Source: Epiperipatus broadwayi (lineage: Eukaryota; Onychophora; Udeonychophora; Euonychophora; Peripatidae). From it: 64,000 nucleotides of DNA. This document shows positions 47,484-60,255 of the stretch, piece after piece. The DNA is taken from NCBI GenBank assembly GCA_028023455.1, contig JAQFVV010006305.1, positions 3,465,001-3,529,000 on the forward strand. The letters are read 5' to 3'. The translations under genes and the position numbers were made by a program. Positions within the stretch are counted from its first letter, which is position 1. Every line of letters starts with the position of its first letter. A model generated the notes under the pieces. The model had not been told where the DNA came from and made no database searches. It saw nothing but the letters and a program-made list of their open reading frames with translations.

Positions 47484-48799
47484 AAATTGGATTTCTCTGT
47501 TGTATATTCTTATCAATATTAATCTTCTTAGTGCAACCATATAGTCTAAGATCTACTGTTTGTATTTTGATAAATATTCTTCAGAATTAGCAATATCTCA
47601 GATTAATGTACTGATATTTCAAAGATATAATCATAAGAAAAAGATATAAAATCAAATTCAATAAAAAAACATCTTAAAGCATACTTAAATATATGTAACA
47701 AAGTTGGTTCATCAAACCACACCTGAGCAGGTAAATGAAGTAATAGTTGGTCAACTATACAAATGTGTAGAAAAAATCATCAATTACTAATGGTAGAAGA
47801 GACTTCTAAAAACCTCTAGATTTATCAAAGGAATTATCTCTAAAAATAAACTCTACATTAAGAATATGTATTAATAGTTATCTATCTAAAATTAAATATA
47901 CAATAACTGATTCATTTTTAAGTATCTATATCTGCTTTATAAAATATTCAATTTAAATAAGTATTTTATTAATGCTTTTTACAATTACAATCCACTCATC
48001 TACTTAATAAAATTCTGAAAAATTATGTTGTTTCATTACAATTGTCATCAAAAAACATTTTTTAAATCCAAACCTATTTTTATCTTTTTCTTCTTCTACT
48101 GCTACTATTGCTGCTGCTATACTAATCTCAAGGTTTTTTTAATTGTTTTTCTAATTTTTTCAATATGGATGGTAAAAACTATATTAATGTTGTTGTTAAA
48201 AATGCTTGGTCATTAATTTATTATAATAATTTTATTTTTTTCATATTCCCTATATTCTTTTTGTTTTCTTAATTTACTTATAATGTTATGCAACTTTTAA
48301 AAATATTATTTATACTATTTAAATAATTTCTGTGCAGTCTATAATTGACCTATAGTGTTGTGTAAGCATATATAAAATAAATAATTGAAATAACTGACTC
48401 ATGGAGTCTTATTATGTATTAGGCTGAGCTTTTGATATTAAGAATTTTAGACTTTGAATCTATCAATCTACACATAAAACAAATATTTATTATATATATC
48501 ATTATTTAAGCTAGACTTCTTTATAGAAGTATTAAAATTTCATTATAAATCATATAAATTTATGTATATATAGTTCAGAGAATGACATTTTTCAAATAGA
48601 ATATTTGACATTTTTAAATCATATATAACAAAAAAATTATATAACATTAAATACTAGCAAAATAACAAATTTATATTAAAATTCTATTACATTTGTCTAT
48701 TAATAAATAAACCTCAAGTAAAAATAACAGACATAAGACATGTATAAACACATAAGCAATGTGCAATGCTAACTGAAATCTATATAAAATATTTGAAAT
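47229..48799. other. Unassigned AT-rich DNA
   Basis: Contains the long TA microsatellite at 47,406-47,479. No frame has recognised similarity; 48,025-48,216 and 47,268-47,483 are low-complexity. Confidence 0.4.
47406..47479. repeat. (TA)n microsatellite
   Basis: About 74 bases of pure TA repeat, close in length to those at 3,796-3,869 and 14,535-14,611. No element terminus recognised at its edges. Confidence 0.95.
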
Positions 48800-49302
48800 G
48801 CCCAACACATTCACCCTTCAAATAAAGAAAGCTCAATTTTTAACATTCCATTAAAAAGAAATTTTCCTCAATGTTGACTGTAATGATCTAATATATATTA
48901 AAATTGAAATTGCAAATAAGCAAATGTTTAATTTTAAATATATTTAGAAAGATTGTACAATAGTCATTTTTACTCCCCAAACTCAAATATAAGAAATAGG
49001 AACAATGCATAACATTAATTGAAATCTATATAAAATATTTGAAATCTTTCTTAGCTATATTTTTCCAACCACATTGTTTCTATTTCTTATATTTGAGTTT
49101 GGGGAATAAAAATTTAAAATAAAACATGTTTGTTTATTTGCAATGTAAGATCTTTACTTACTTAATTTCACATTTCTTATTTAAATTAGCTTGAGTTTTA
49201 ATATACATTAGATCCTAACAGTCAATATTGAGAAAAATTTCCGTTTTGATGGACTTCTAGAATTTGAGCTTTCTTTATTTAAAGAGAGAGTGTGGCTGAA
49301 AT
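48800..49302. mobile_element. 500-bp foldback element, family C
   Basis: The left arm 48,800-49,010 and right arm 49,071-49,302 are inverted copies of about 210 bases with good identity. Blocks include AAATAAAGAAAGCTCAA, ATGTTGACTGT / ACAGTCAATATTG and CCCCAAACTCAAATATAAGA. The 60-base loop contains TGAAATCTATATAAAATATT, which also occurs just outside the left arm (48,774-48,800), so a flanking segment is directly repeated inside the loop. No coding capacity. Confidence 0.8.
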
Positions 49303-49330
49303 AAGATAGTTATGGGGTATTTTAAATATT

Positions 49331-49344
49331 ATATATATATAAAC

Positions 49345-49379
<35 letters not shown>
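49331..49379. repeat. (TA)n tracts
   Basis: Two adjacent TA runs (49,331-49,341 and 49,349-49,379) separated by AAACATAA. Confidence 0.9.
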
Positions 49380-49382
<3 letters not shown>

Positions 49383-51640
49383 AAAATATGAAAATTAGGT
49401 TTTTAAAAAAAAAGAATAAAAATAAGGTTCAAGTAAAAAACTGTTTTAATATAAAATCAGTTTCTTTTATCTTGATCAGAAGAGGATATTACTTCATTTG
49501 ATCCCAAAATTGTCACAATGCTTTGTGGATAAAAAGGAAGGATACTACTAACAGCTAGATCTAATCTGGATCACTTTTGAATGATATTTTGAATAACTCT
49601 GGCTGAAATGAAGAAATAGGCCTATGAAAAAGGCAACCTATATTATCACAATAAACAAACTTTTAATGTTTGTCAGAAAAGAAGTAAATGATAATTTTTT
49701 GTTTTGGTGAGTCTTATACTTAAAGTCTGATTTATACTTTATTTTAACTAATCTTAATTTGTAAATAACACTTGTTATCTGGATATTATTTTAAAGAAAC
49801 TATTAGTTTAAAAAAAAGAAGAAAAAAAATGAAATTATAATAACTTTTTTTTATTTGTTAAAATTACTATTTTTTAAAAAAATTATTATATATGACATAT
49901 GTATGCTAAGCTTATGAATTTTATTTAAGTTATTAATAAAATAAAAACATAAAAATATAAATTGCCTAAGTCTCAAATAACCATGGTTAACAATGTAATT
50001 ATTGCCGTTAGTCTCATTTTTTCTTAGTTAAACTTATATTTGATTACTGAAAACTGGATTTTATGTAGATGGATTTTTATATGAACGTTTTTTGTTCAAT
50101 GTTTAATAATTTTCATGTGCTACATCCATATGGTTAAGTACATTTCTAGTTAGTCAGCGATTCCAGAATGAATCATCCCTGTATAAATTGTAGTTGTATT
50201 AAATAATATTTAGAACCAAAAGGCCATTCCTTATAAGTATTGTATAGATGGTTTATTCAGTTAGGATTAGGATAAAAAAACATCCCTTTATAGTTATTAT
50301 TATATAAGCAGTTATGTTTAGGATTAAGAACTAAAAAAGAATATTCCTTATGATTATTGTGATAGTGTTGAATATGCCATATGTATGTTTGAGTACTAGA
50401 AGACATGCAAGTCAAAGAAATGTTACATTTATGAATTCATACATGTGTAGAATTATATTTAAGTTTATTGAAGTTAAAGTTAAAGATATGGTGAATGTGT
50501 TATATTATCTATGAATATATTGATACTACAATGCACAAAAATTAAAGGGACTTTGTTAAAGAAAGAAATTGCACAATAATTAGTGATTATACTTTGTTAT
50601 TAAATTACTGTTCCATGATTTGTTAATTTTATTAAAGAAAATAAATTATACATCAATTAATAAGTACACTTGTAAATAAATTATTATTACACAATTTGTT
50701 ATTTTGTTTATGTAAGATTAGTGGACTACTGTCATTCATCATGAGTAACTTATATTCTCCACAATTTAGCTTGCCATTACAAATGGGGTTGTTTAATGGT
50801 TACATTATTATAATGAATAAAATATAATTTTAAATATACATATGTTAATTTATATCCTGATGCTTAAAGCCAGGTAGTGCCTGTGTAATTTATGTGAATA
50901 AATAAAAAAAATGTAAATAAATGGTAGAAATAACATTCTGAGAGAATTTTAATATATTTATTTGACTTTGATAGTGTTTTCTATTTTATTTAGTATTACT
51001 AGTATCATATAGTATCTAATATATATATATTGAAGATTTTCAAAGTTATATATTGAAAATAAAAATTTAAAAAATATTAAAAAAATTATAAAAATTATTA
51101 CATGATATGACCAAAATAAGATTTTATTTTCAGTGTATATATATGTACAAGTATAAATAGAACAATAATATTTAGAAGTTTTTAAAATGAGAAGAGGATG
51201 GGGAAAACATTTTGTAAAAAGAGTTAAAAATATCCTTGTGAAAAAAAATAAGAAAATATTTATTATAGAGATAACTGTAAAAAAAAATAAAATAAAAGAT
51301 AGGCTAAATTTTTTAAGATAGAAAAAAATTAAGTCAATATTCAAAATGAGATCAAATATAAAAAAGATTGTACAAATAATAAAAATATAAATAATTTCAA
51401 ACAGAAGATATGGAATTGATCTTAAGTAAAAAACAGAGAATAAATAAACTAATTTGTAAAGTAAGATAGATAATAATAATAATAATAGCACTGTTTTATA
51501 TTGCCAGAATATATGCATCAATCAAAATATATATTTACTACAAAATAACATCACTGATAAATTATTCAGTATTTATAAATTTATCAATTCTTTTGGTTTT
51601 TCATTCACTTATAAATGTCTCAAAAAAATTACCTTTATCT
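49380..51640. other. Unassigned AT-rich DNA
   Basis: The 187-codon minus-strand frame at 50,958-51,521 is almost entirely F, I, L, Y and K with no domain pattern. It looks like a chance product of A-rich sequence, although it could superficially be mistaken for a membrane protein. Nothing else recognised. Confidence 0.45.
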
Positions 51641-51644
51641 CATT

Positions 51645-52240
51645 ACTAGTCATTTTTGTATAACCACCATCGATCTTTATGGATTTTCTATACTTTCTAA
51701 TTAATTAGTTTATTACAAAATATGATTAAAATAGGAACATTTTAATTTTATTGCATTTCTTCATGTGTAATCTGATCATGTATCCAGTTGGTTTTCTCAT
51801 TGTCCATAGTCTGCCCCAAGATATTCATCAGCATCATAGATAAAAACAATGATCGTTTTCCTAGTTTCATCTTCAAAATATAATTTTCATTTTTATAGAG
51901 GATTCATAGGCAATACTAGAACTTGAAATAATTATGAACTTCATTTTTAAAGATGTTTCCCTATATCTAAAAATCCTTTATAGGCTTTTCAATGCATCTT
52001 CACCCAGAATTATAGTAAATTTCTTCATAGGATATTTTTGCTGAGGATGAATAATCCAAAGCATAAAACTTGTTAATGACTTCTATATCTTCATTGTCAA
52101 TTTTAAATTCATCTGCTGTACTGTCCCTGTTGTCTTAGCATTTATCTTTTTTATATTTGTCAAAATTCGATTTTTTTCAATAATTTCTTCATATTCCACC
52201 ACTTTTATTTTCGAAATGATCCAAATTTATAATTTAATAT
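51645..52240 (-). pseudogene. LINE RT C-terminal relic (third lineage)
   Basis: On the minus strand, EFKIDNEDIEVINKFY, then a frame-damaged equivalent of the FLG...G....EI..RI segment, then KNENYILKMKLGKRSLFLSM and NEKTNWI follow the layout of the RT thumb and C-terminal region seen in LINEs (variable strand before a YLG-like motif, later WC.R...I.W...TN). Multiple stops show it is dead. It differs in wording from the RTE-like copies and from the nested LINE, so I treat it as a separate lineage. The match is to a general layout, and confidence is limited. Confidence 0.35.
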
Positions 52241-53689
52241 AAACATACATTCATCTTTTGAAAACTTAATTTATTTTTATTACTGAATCATTATTAAATC
52301 CATTAAAAGAAATCATCTCCTTTTTACATTTCAACTATTTTACCAAATCATTACCAAAGATATGAAAAAATCATATTACAAAAAAAAAAAAAAACCAAGA
52401 TCTAAAAAAAAACCCCAAGATCTATAAAACATTTGCAATAATTAATAAATAAAGAATTTATATTAAACTTTTATAACGATGTTTTTAATTCACAGACTTT
52501 CCTTTATAATATAATTATACATATGCGATTTTTTCGCATGTGTTAGTAAAGCTGTAATTATATTATAATGTTTAATATACCTGCTTAGCGCTTTCAAGAT
52601 TTAGTATTCTAATCTCATACTCATAGTTTTACTGAATGAAGACTGTTGTAATTTATTGCACACATATGCAAACGATCTTGAATTTTTAATTAGTTAGTCC
52701 ATTGTTTGGAGAGAGCAAAGCATGCCTCTCTTCTATTAATGGCACTGAGATCATTTGCTATGTAAAAAGCTTCTTTGACCTTTGTTTTGGCATCACTCAT
52801 CTATGCAAATTATTTGGGCAGAACTGGGTTCGAATACATGGCCTGTAGCTGCTTGGTGGTCCCAGAAGATTGATGTTCCTTCATTTTATTTTTAACCCTG
52901 TTGTATGCATATCTGTATTGGTAAATTCTTGTGTTGATTTTATAATTTATTATAATATAATTTATAATATAATGTGTATATATATCCATTTTCATTGTTA
53001 CTAAGAAACAAAATAATTAACATTTTAAGAATATATAAATACAGCATCAGTTATGTATGGATAATTGACAGTTATATTTTTAAAAATAAATCAAAACATT
53101 TATTTTCTTTCTTTTATTTAAGTTTCTTTTTTAACAAGAGTTCAAACTTTACTAGTTTTTAGTGTTTTCACAAAAACACTTCTATAAATAACTTACCCCA
53201 TACATTTCCTAGAAATCTTTTATCTTTATATTTTAAAATATCTGTATTTCCATTATTATTATAAATATTAAAATCAATTGATAATATTCTTTTATAGAAT
53301 TTAATATATATATAGCAGCCACTAATAAAATAGTATTGCCATTCAATTCCAAAAAATAAAAAAATATTGCTCTGCAAATGAGTTTTGCAATAACTATTTA
53401 CTCCAATCTGTGAAACACATGCTGGTCCATTTTTCTATTTATTTAATATTTTGTAATACTGCTTTCTGATTTCATCAGCAGAAAACTTTTCATTCCAAAA
53501 TATTTAAATACTATTGTATGGAACACCTTCCTAATAGAACAATCAGTATTGTATTTTACTTAAACTGTAGATGAGATATACTTTTGCCATGAAAACCATG
53601 TTATAAGTTTATACTAAAACACCCTTTTAGAAAGTCTTGTGTTATTTATTCATTTTACATGTCATGTTGAATGAAAGTATAATTTTACA
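52241..53689. other. Unassigned DNA with a possible tRNA-like SINE head
   Basis: No coding frame recognised. On the plus strand TTGGCATCACTCA (52,787) followed 40 bases later by ACTGGGTTCGAATAC (52,823-52,837) resembles A and B boxes of a tRNA-derived SINE. About 70 less AT-rich bases follow. Homopolymer A runs occur at 52,379-52,395. Confidence 0.35.
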
Positions 53690-56050
53690 ATAGTGAATTT
53701 TATATTATGACATCCAATAAGTTGAGGAACATTAATATTTTTAAAATTTTACAATGCCTCCTTAAATGAAAGGGCTTCAATGCTTTTATAATGCATTCAT
53801 AGTGTCCACCTCTCACTTCCATACAATAAAATAAGATAAAACATAGTTACAATAATTATTTCCATATTCTTTCTTTTAATTTGTTAAAAGAATCAGCACA
53901 TTGAATACTATATTGTATTTCAATATATAAGCCCATCTTTCTTCTAATAAAACTAGTAAACTTGAGCTTTATAAACGGTAATTATTAAAATCTTTAAATA
54001 TTGCATTTTAAACATTCTTTAAACTAGTAAAAATAACAAAATCATCAGCATGTTGTAAATCCAAAATCCAAGAAGATGAAGTGTTTGTTTCACTTTTAGT
54101 CAATTCAAATTCAAATTTCATAATCAAACTTATTATAAAAATTAAAAATAATGTTGTAGTGAATACACCTCCTTATTTAACACAAGTTTATCCTTTCAAA
54201 TTTCTCAGAATTTTTACTTGTGGTAATAACATTCCCTTTAATTCTGTTCTGTAGAAACTGTATAATACAAATAAATTTTGTTGGACAATCAACTAATTTC
54301 AAACAATCATATCAAATTGTTTGGTTGAGTAAATCAAATGACATGATCAAATCAAATCAATTTAACTGGTACTATTTTGTATGACAACAAAAACCATGTC
54401 TATAATGCTTCTTGGTTCTCTAAAATTAGACTGAGCCTCTGGTAAACCATTCATATATGACTGAAAAACAATTTATTCAATAAATTTCTTGATAGTATAT
54501 TTGCTATAGTGGATAATAATGATATTCCATTATAATTACTGCAATATGGTCTATTCATTTTATTTTTTAAAATTGTAACAATAGAGCTATCCCTTAAGAT
54601 TATGTGACATAACTTCATGGGTTCATATATTTATAAAAAACTCCAATATTTTTAAAACTAACATATCACTACTTTATTTTAAAATCTCATCAGGTATTTC
54701 ATAAGGAGCCTTTTTATTTTTAAGATTTCAAAGAGAAGTTTTGATTTTCATTAAGATAAATATTTTGTCAAAATCTACCTATATTCAAAAGATGATAAAA
54801 ATACTTTTTCTACTTGTTCAAAAGATCATGGTCATCATAGAAGAGAGTGTCAGTTCTGGATTTAATAGGATTGTGATACTGTTTTTTAAATCTATACATT
54901 GCTTTCAATATATCAAAAAAGGATCTAGAGTGACTAAGGTCAGTGAATGTCTGTATCTTCTTTACAGTTTTAATTCATGTCATCATGAAGCCTTTTTGTT
55001 AGTCATTGAACTTTTACCTGCACATATCTATGCATATTTTGGATGTTCCACATTTAAGCTATTATTCTACTAAGCAGAAAATATCAAATATTTCCTTTTA
55101 ATCATATTATAAATAATATCTTTTTCAGAAAACCAGTCATAATTCTTTTTAATGATACCAAAATAGATTTACTTTATTCATAGCATATTTCTTAAAAGAA
55201 TTCCATGTTTCAGTAATATGACAATACTGGAGGTTCAAATTAGTAGTTTTAGTGTTTAATAGCCATTCAAATTTAATAAATACAGTAGATATTTCTAATA
55301 CCCAAACATCAATTTTATTAAAAATATAATTGAAATTATAATCTACTTTTTAATGCATCTACTATTTTAATTTTTGAATATATTAATCTATGATCTATCC
55401 AACAATCTTTGCTTGGAAGTGCTCATGTAATATAAACTTCTTTTGTATTCTGATTTCTAACTATAATGGAATCTATTAAATGTCATTGTTTTGAGCATAT
55501 ATGCTTCCATGTTCTTTTATAGTGGTTATTCTGCTTAAACAAAGTTTTTGTGATAGTAAGTCTATAATGTTGTGCAAAAAGTAAAATAACAACTGAACAT
55601 TTGAATTTACAGCACTAATACCATTATTTCTTACAGCTTTTGGCCAAAGTTTACTATTTGTACAAATAAATTCATTACAGTATTCAAGAAGAAAAAAATA
55701 GTACTTTAATGGTATTGCTGTAATAATACTATATAGCAAGAAATACAAGTTTTTTCACTCTGAATTCTTTGAATCTAAGATTTGAGCATAGCCACTAATA
55801 AAATAAACATTAGTATCTTAATACCAGACAAGCTTTAATATTATTACCCTTTCACTGATACAATGAGAAATTACAAGATTAGAAGATACTAAATTAGAGT
55901 TTACACCATGTATTTTCCTTTCACTCAGTGATTTACATATCTAGAAATGTATGAAACTCCAAATATATTAAATTTCCTTCCACTAGACAATGTTTTACTA
56001 GGAGAAGCTATATCAATCTTAAATTTAATAACTCCTTAGATACTAATGCA
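53690..56050 (-). pseudogene. Decayed EN-RT LINE, fourth lineage
   Basis: Minus-strand fragments occur in the right order for a LINE. Endonuclease: SERVIILKL, NNGISAVNSN, NHYKRTWKH, HLIDSIIVRNQNTKEVY and WIDHRLI, the last matching the usual SDH/TDH position. Reverse transcriptase: NRPYCSNYNGISLLSTIANI, LPEAQSNFREPRSIIDMVFV, IKGNVITTSKNSEKFE, a remnant of motif B, LQHADDFVIF at motif C, and LLYGSERWTL. Many frameshifts and stops separate these pieces, so it is an old, dead copy. The NYxGISLLSTxxKI and LPEAQxxFRxxRxxIDMxF wording is distinct from the RTE-like and nested families here and is known from widespread animal LINEs. The frames at 54,741-55,073 (+) and 55,476-55,748 (-) fall inside; the latter carries real EN residues. 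Confidence 0.75.
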
Positions 56051-58028
56051 TCATTCTATTCTGATATTGAAGAGTTTGTATCAAGTGAAATCAATGCATT
56101 TTACATATGGATATTTAGGACAAATTAGATTTATAATACTTGTCTTTAGTACCATCACTGCCTTCTTCTTTACAACCACTAATTATATCATTATTATTAT
56201 TTATTTAGCTAGGATGAGAAATCTGCTAGCCATAACCACTTAGTCATTTAAGGCTACATTTCTAAACCCATTACTTGATAAGCAGGAGCATATGTAAAGA
56301 TGACTCCCTAAACATAAGTCTTTTCCAGAATTATTGCCTCATATCCAGTTCAAAATAGAAATAATTAATAATTCATATTCCCTCAAACAAAGAGAATAAT
56401 TAAGAACTGGCAGCTTACTAAGCCTGTCTCTATCATTGCAATTTTCAAAAGATTGAGGGAAAAAAATAAAATTAATAAATTTGAATCAGATATGTTGTGC
56501 ACAAACACACAATTACATTGTCACAATTAGTATAATAAGATAACCAATAATATGAGAGTCTTATAATGACCAGATTATAAACTAAATAACTGAAGATGAA
56601 AAAGAGGAAGAGAGAAAAACTGTTTGTATCAGAAGCAGTACTTAACCTTTAAAGAATCAACATCCTATCCTACAAATCAACCGAAGATGATATTGTCTGG
56701 GCACTGTTTATTTGTTTTTCACAGCTGATCTCATAACTGAAAGCCATTTCCACTGTTTCTATTTGTAGTGTCCACTGATAGCCTGAATATAGCATTTGAC
56801 AATTCAATGTATCTATCCAAATAAAATTAAAAAAGTAAAAAAAAAACAATAAATTCCTATTAATTAATGTTCATTACTATTTGCTAAAAAATTAAAAATG
56901 TTTTCCATGTTTGTCATCTTCCAACTCATTCATGTCAACAATAATATCAATAATTTTCAGATCTTTGATAATAGCTCAACAAAATAGTTGATATATAAAA
57001 AGAAAGACAATATTTAGTGGATTTATTAATAATTTAATATCAAAAATAAATCAAGTTTTTGAAAAAAAGAGCATATGTGAATTTTATTTTAAAGTATAAT
57101 ATTGAATTGAAAGAAACAATAGAACTATTAAAAAAAATCAATGGCGTTATTATTTACTCAGATGGATTCAAAGATGAAAATTAAAAGAAATATTTTAATT
57201 CTTAAAAAATAAAATAAAGAATAAACAAATTTACTGAATTTATTTCATATGGATACATACCTATATTAAACTGCATAGAATAATAACATTTATATACTAA
57301 TAAAATATTTGTAATAATAATGAAAATATAGGTGAAGTCATTAACCAATTTATATCTGTTTGACTAGTTGCATATATATATAATAGAAGACACCCAAATA
57401 TTTTTTATAATAAAATAAAACAATAAGAACGAGAAACAAAAAGAGTGCTCCATCATATATTTTTGTGGCCACATAATTATTTGTAAATCAAAAATCAAAC
57501 CTTTAGTTCTGCAGAAGCAACGAATATAAGAATGATTCAAATAGGACAATATGTTATATTCTGTAAATATTGATTCATGTAAATTACAAAAACAGTGACG
57601 TTTTTTTAAAGCTATTTAATTTTTCCTATGTTTATTTAAACTTCGTAATAAAATTTTCTTTGAAACATAAACATTAATAATAAAAAAAAACTTATATATA
57701 AATATTTTAATTTATTTTTAAAGATATAATTGTTAAAGAAAAAATATATAATTGATAAAATAATTTTTTCCCTCAAAATATTAATTTTATTCAAAATTGA
57801 TTATTTTCTATGTTAAATATCGGAAATATATATATAATTTTATTAAATGAATGAAGTTTGTAAATATATTGAAAAACATTTTTGAATATTTAATATAATT
57901 TTTAATTTAATAATAAATAAAAACGTTTTTAGAATTTGCTTTTTTATGTATTTTTCAGACTTTTAATAATGTAATACATAAAATAAAAGAAATATATATA
58001 TAAAAGTTATTATTTAAGTGATTTAGGA
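56051..58028. other. Unassigned AT-rich DNA
   Basis: No coding frame or repeat copy recognised. Short TA run near 57,372-57,381 and very AT-rich sequence from 57,600 on. Confidence 0.4.
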
Positions 58029-60255
58029 TTCAGTAATATTGTTAGGAAATTTATATCTGCAGTAAGAACAAAATATGGAATTATTACTAAAAAGAGAGAT
58101 GATATCATGAAATGGGTAGAAGAAGACTTCTATCAAAAATTATATAGTAATAAAGAACAAGTACCTCCTATATCTATTATATCTTCTGAATTGCCCAGAA
58201 TGTTAAATGAAGAAGTGAGAAATGCAATTAAATTTATGCAGAAAGGAAAGACTCCAGGTAATAATGGAATTATAATTGATATATTAAAAGAAGCAAGTGA
58301 AGCAACATAAAAAAATTTAGCAAAATTATATACCAAATGTCTAAATGATAAAGATGTACAAGATGATTGGAAGAATGCAGCATTAATATTAATATTTTAA
58401 AAAGTTAATAAAGAAGATATTAGAAATTGCAGACCTATTAGCATTTTATTAGTTTTATACAAAATTTTTACCAAGATAATTACAACTTATCTACATGGAA
58501 CATTGGATTTTCACTAACCAAGAGAACAAGCCGGAGTTGAAAGTGGTTTTAGTACAGTAGATCATATCCAGGTATAGAGAGAAGTTATAGAAGGGATCAA
58601 TAAATATGGGTTGCCATTATGCTTTGGATTTGTAGATTATGAAAAGGCATTTGATTCTATAAACATTTCTTCAGTGATTGAAGCATTGGATCATCAAGAT
58701 ATAGATCCAGGATATTGTCATATTTTAAAGAATATTTATAATGAGATATTATTTTATATAGCACTATGTTTTAATACTATAATAGTGATATTAATGATTA
58801 AGCCAATGCACATGCACTTTAAAGATAAATTATAGATAAATACTCTCACTTTTTTCCAGACACAAGATATAGTATTTCAGAAAGAATGGAATGAATCACC
58901 TATTCTTTCAACCAAAACATTTATGTATGGACAAATCTTAAGCATATGGAAATGAGAGCATGAAGGTGTTAAGCAATCACTTTAAATTACATTTGTTATG
59001 TTTGAATGAATGATGCCTGCAAAATCTTTACAATATATGACTCATCATTCTTTAGTTGAAATTAAGCATATATAATGAGATATTATTTTATAAAGTGCTA
59101 TGTTTTAATACTGTAATAGTGATATTAGCAATTAAGGCAATGCACATGCCCCTTGAAGATAAATTATAGATGAATACTCTCACTTTTTTCCAGGCATAAG
59201 ATATAGTATTTTAGAAAGAATGGGTGATTCATTCCATTCCTTCTAAAATACTATATCTTGTGACTGGAAAAAGTGAGAATATTCATCTATAATTTATCTT
59301 TAAAGCACATGTAAGAATATTTATAAAAACGCAACAGCAATAATTAGATTACATAATGATACTAAGAAAGTCAACATTGAGAAGAGTGTAAGACAGGGTG
59401 ATTACATATCTCCAAAACTTTTTACAGCAGTGCTGCAAGAAGTATTTTGTGGATTAAAATTGGAAGCCAAAGAAGTGTAAGTAAATGGAGATTATTGAAG
59501 TCATTTAGATTTTGCAGATGGTGTAACTGTTTTTGCAAATAATGCTTTAGAGCTGCAAGAAATGTTGCAGGAGTTATCAGATGAAAATAGGAGTAAAGAT
59601 AAATGTTAAAAAAAAAAAACTAAAGTAATGTTTAATGGATTTTCTCAAAATATGAAAATAAAGATCGATTATGATGAGTTAGAAGAAGTTAACAGTTACA
59701 AATACCTTGGTCAAATTATTAATACAGATGGAAACACAATGAATGAAATTAATCAAAGAATTAAACTTGGTTGGAGTGATTTTGGTAGAAATAACTTGAT
59801 ACTAAAAGGAAATATGCCTATATGTTTAAAAAGAAAATTTTTTAATAAATATGTTTTACTAGTTCTTACTTATGGATCTGAGACTTGTATACTTAATAAA
59901 AGATCAATACTACCACTGAATGAAGTATTGAAAGATGCATGTTGGGAGTAACAAGAAGAGATCAAAAATGCAATATATGGGTAAGAGAGCAAACCGATAT
60001 TACTGACCTCTTTGAAAAAATTAAAAGACTGAAGTGGAATTGAGCTGGATATATTGCTAAAAGAGATAAAAATAGATGGACAATTGAAATCTTAAACTGG
60101 ATTCCAAGTGATTGTAAAAGACCCAGGAAGAGATCACATGCAAGATGAATGGATTAAATAAGAAATTGTGCAGTGATTATGTGGAGAAGATAAGCTAAAG
60201 ATTGGAAAAGATGAACTGAATTTCATCCTGCAGTGGATTGATAATACTGAATAAA
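58029..60255 (+). pseudogene. RTE-like LINE copy 3 (5'-truncated, with internal insertion)
   Basis: Begins in the EN-RT linker (RKFISAV, then GIITKKRDD and NKEQVPPISI), continues with MQKGKTPGNNGIIIDILKEA, LAKLYTKCLNDKD, PREQAG, GFVDYEKAFDSINISSVIEA and GYCHILKNIYN, and is then broken by a 571-bp insertion (58,742-59,312). It resumes with ATAIIRLHND, DYISPKLFTA, FADG in place of FADD, VNSYKYLGQIINTDGN and the C-terminal basic region, ending near 60,250. Motif C is damaged, and several stops and frameshifts are present. It is intermediate in decay between copies 1 and 2. The junction at 58,279-58,293 is an empty site for the nested-LINE insertion found in copy 1. Confidence 0.88.
58742..59312. 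mobile_element. 571-bp non-coding insertion with 14-bp target duplication
   Basis: AAGAATATTTATAA is present on both sides (58,728-58,741 and 59,313-59,326), and LINE copy 1 shows the uninterrupted sequence. Inside, about 155 bases (58,742-58,895) recur as a direct repeat at 59,064-59,222, followed at once by an inverted copy of the second half (59,229-59,312). Together these make a near-perfect hairpin centred near 59,228. A 14-bp duplication is longer than most cut-and-paste transposons make and fits retrotransposition of a non-autonomous RNA, but part of it may be shared element sequence. The small frame 58,611-58,835 runs from the LINE into it. Confidence 0.75.

Noticed and set aside
50958-51521. 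187-codon minus-strand frame resembling a multi-pass membrane protein
   Set aside because: Composition is almost only F, I, L, Y, S and K from A/T-rich DNA, with no domain pattern or conserved motif. Most likely a chance frame.
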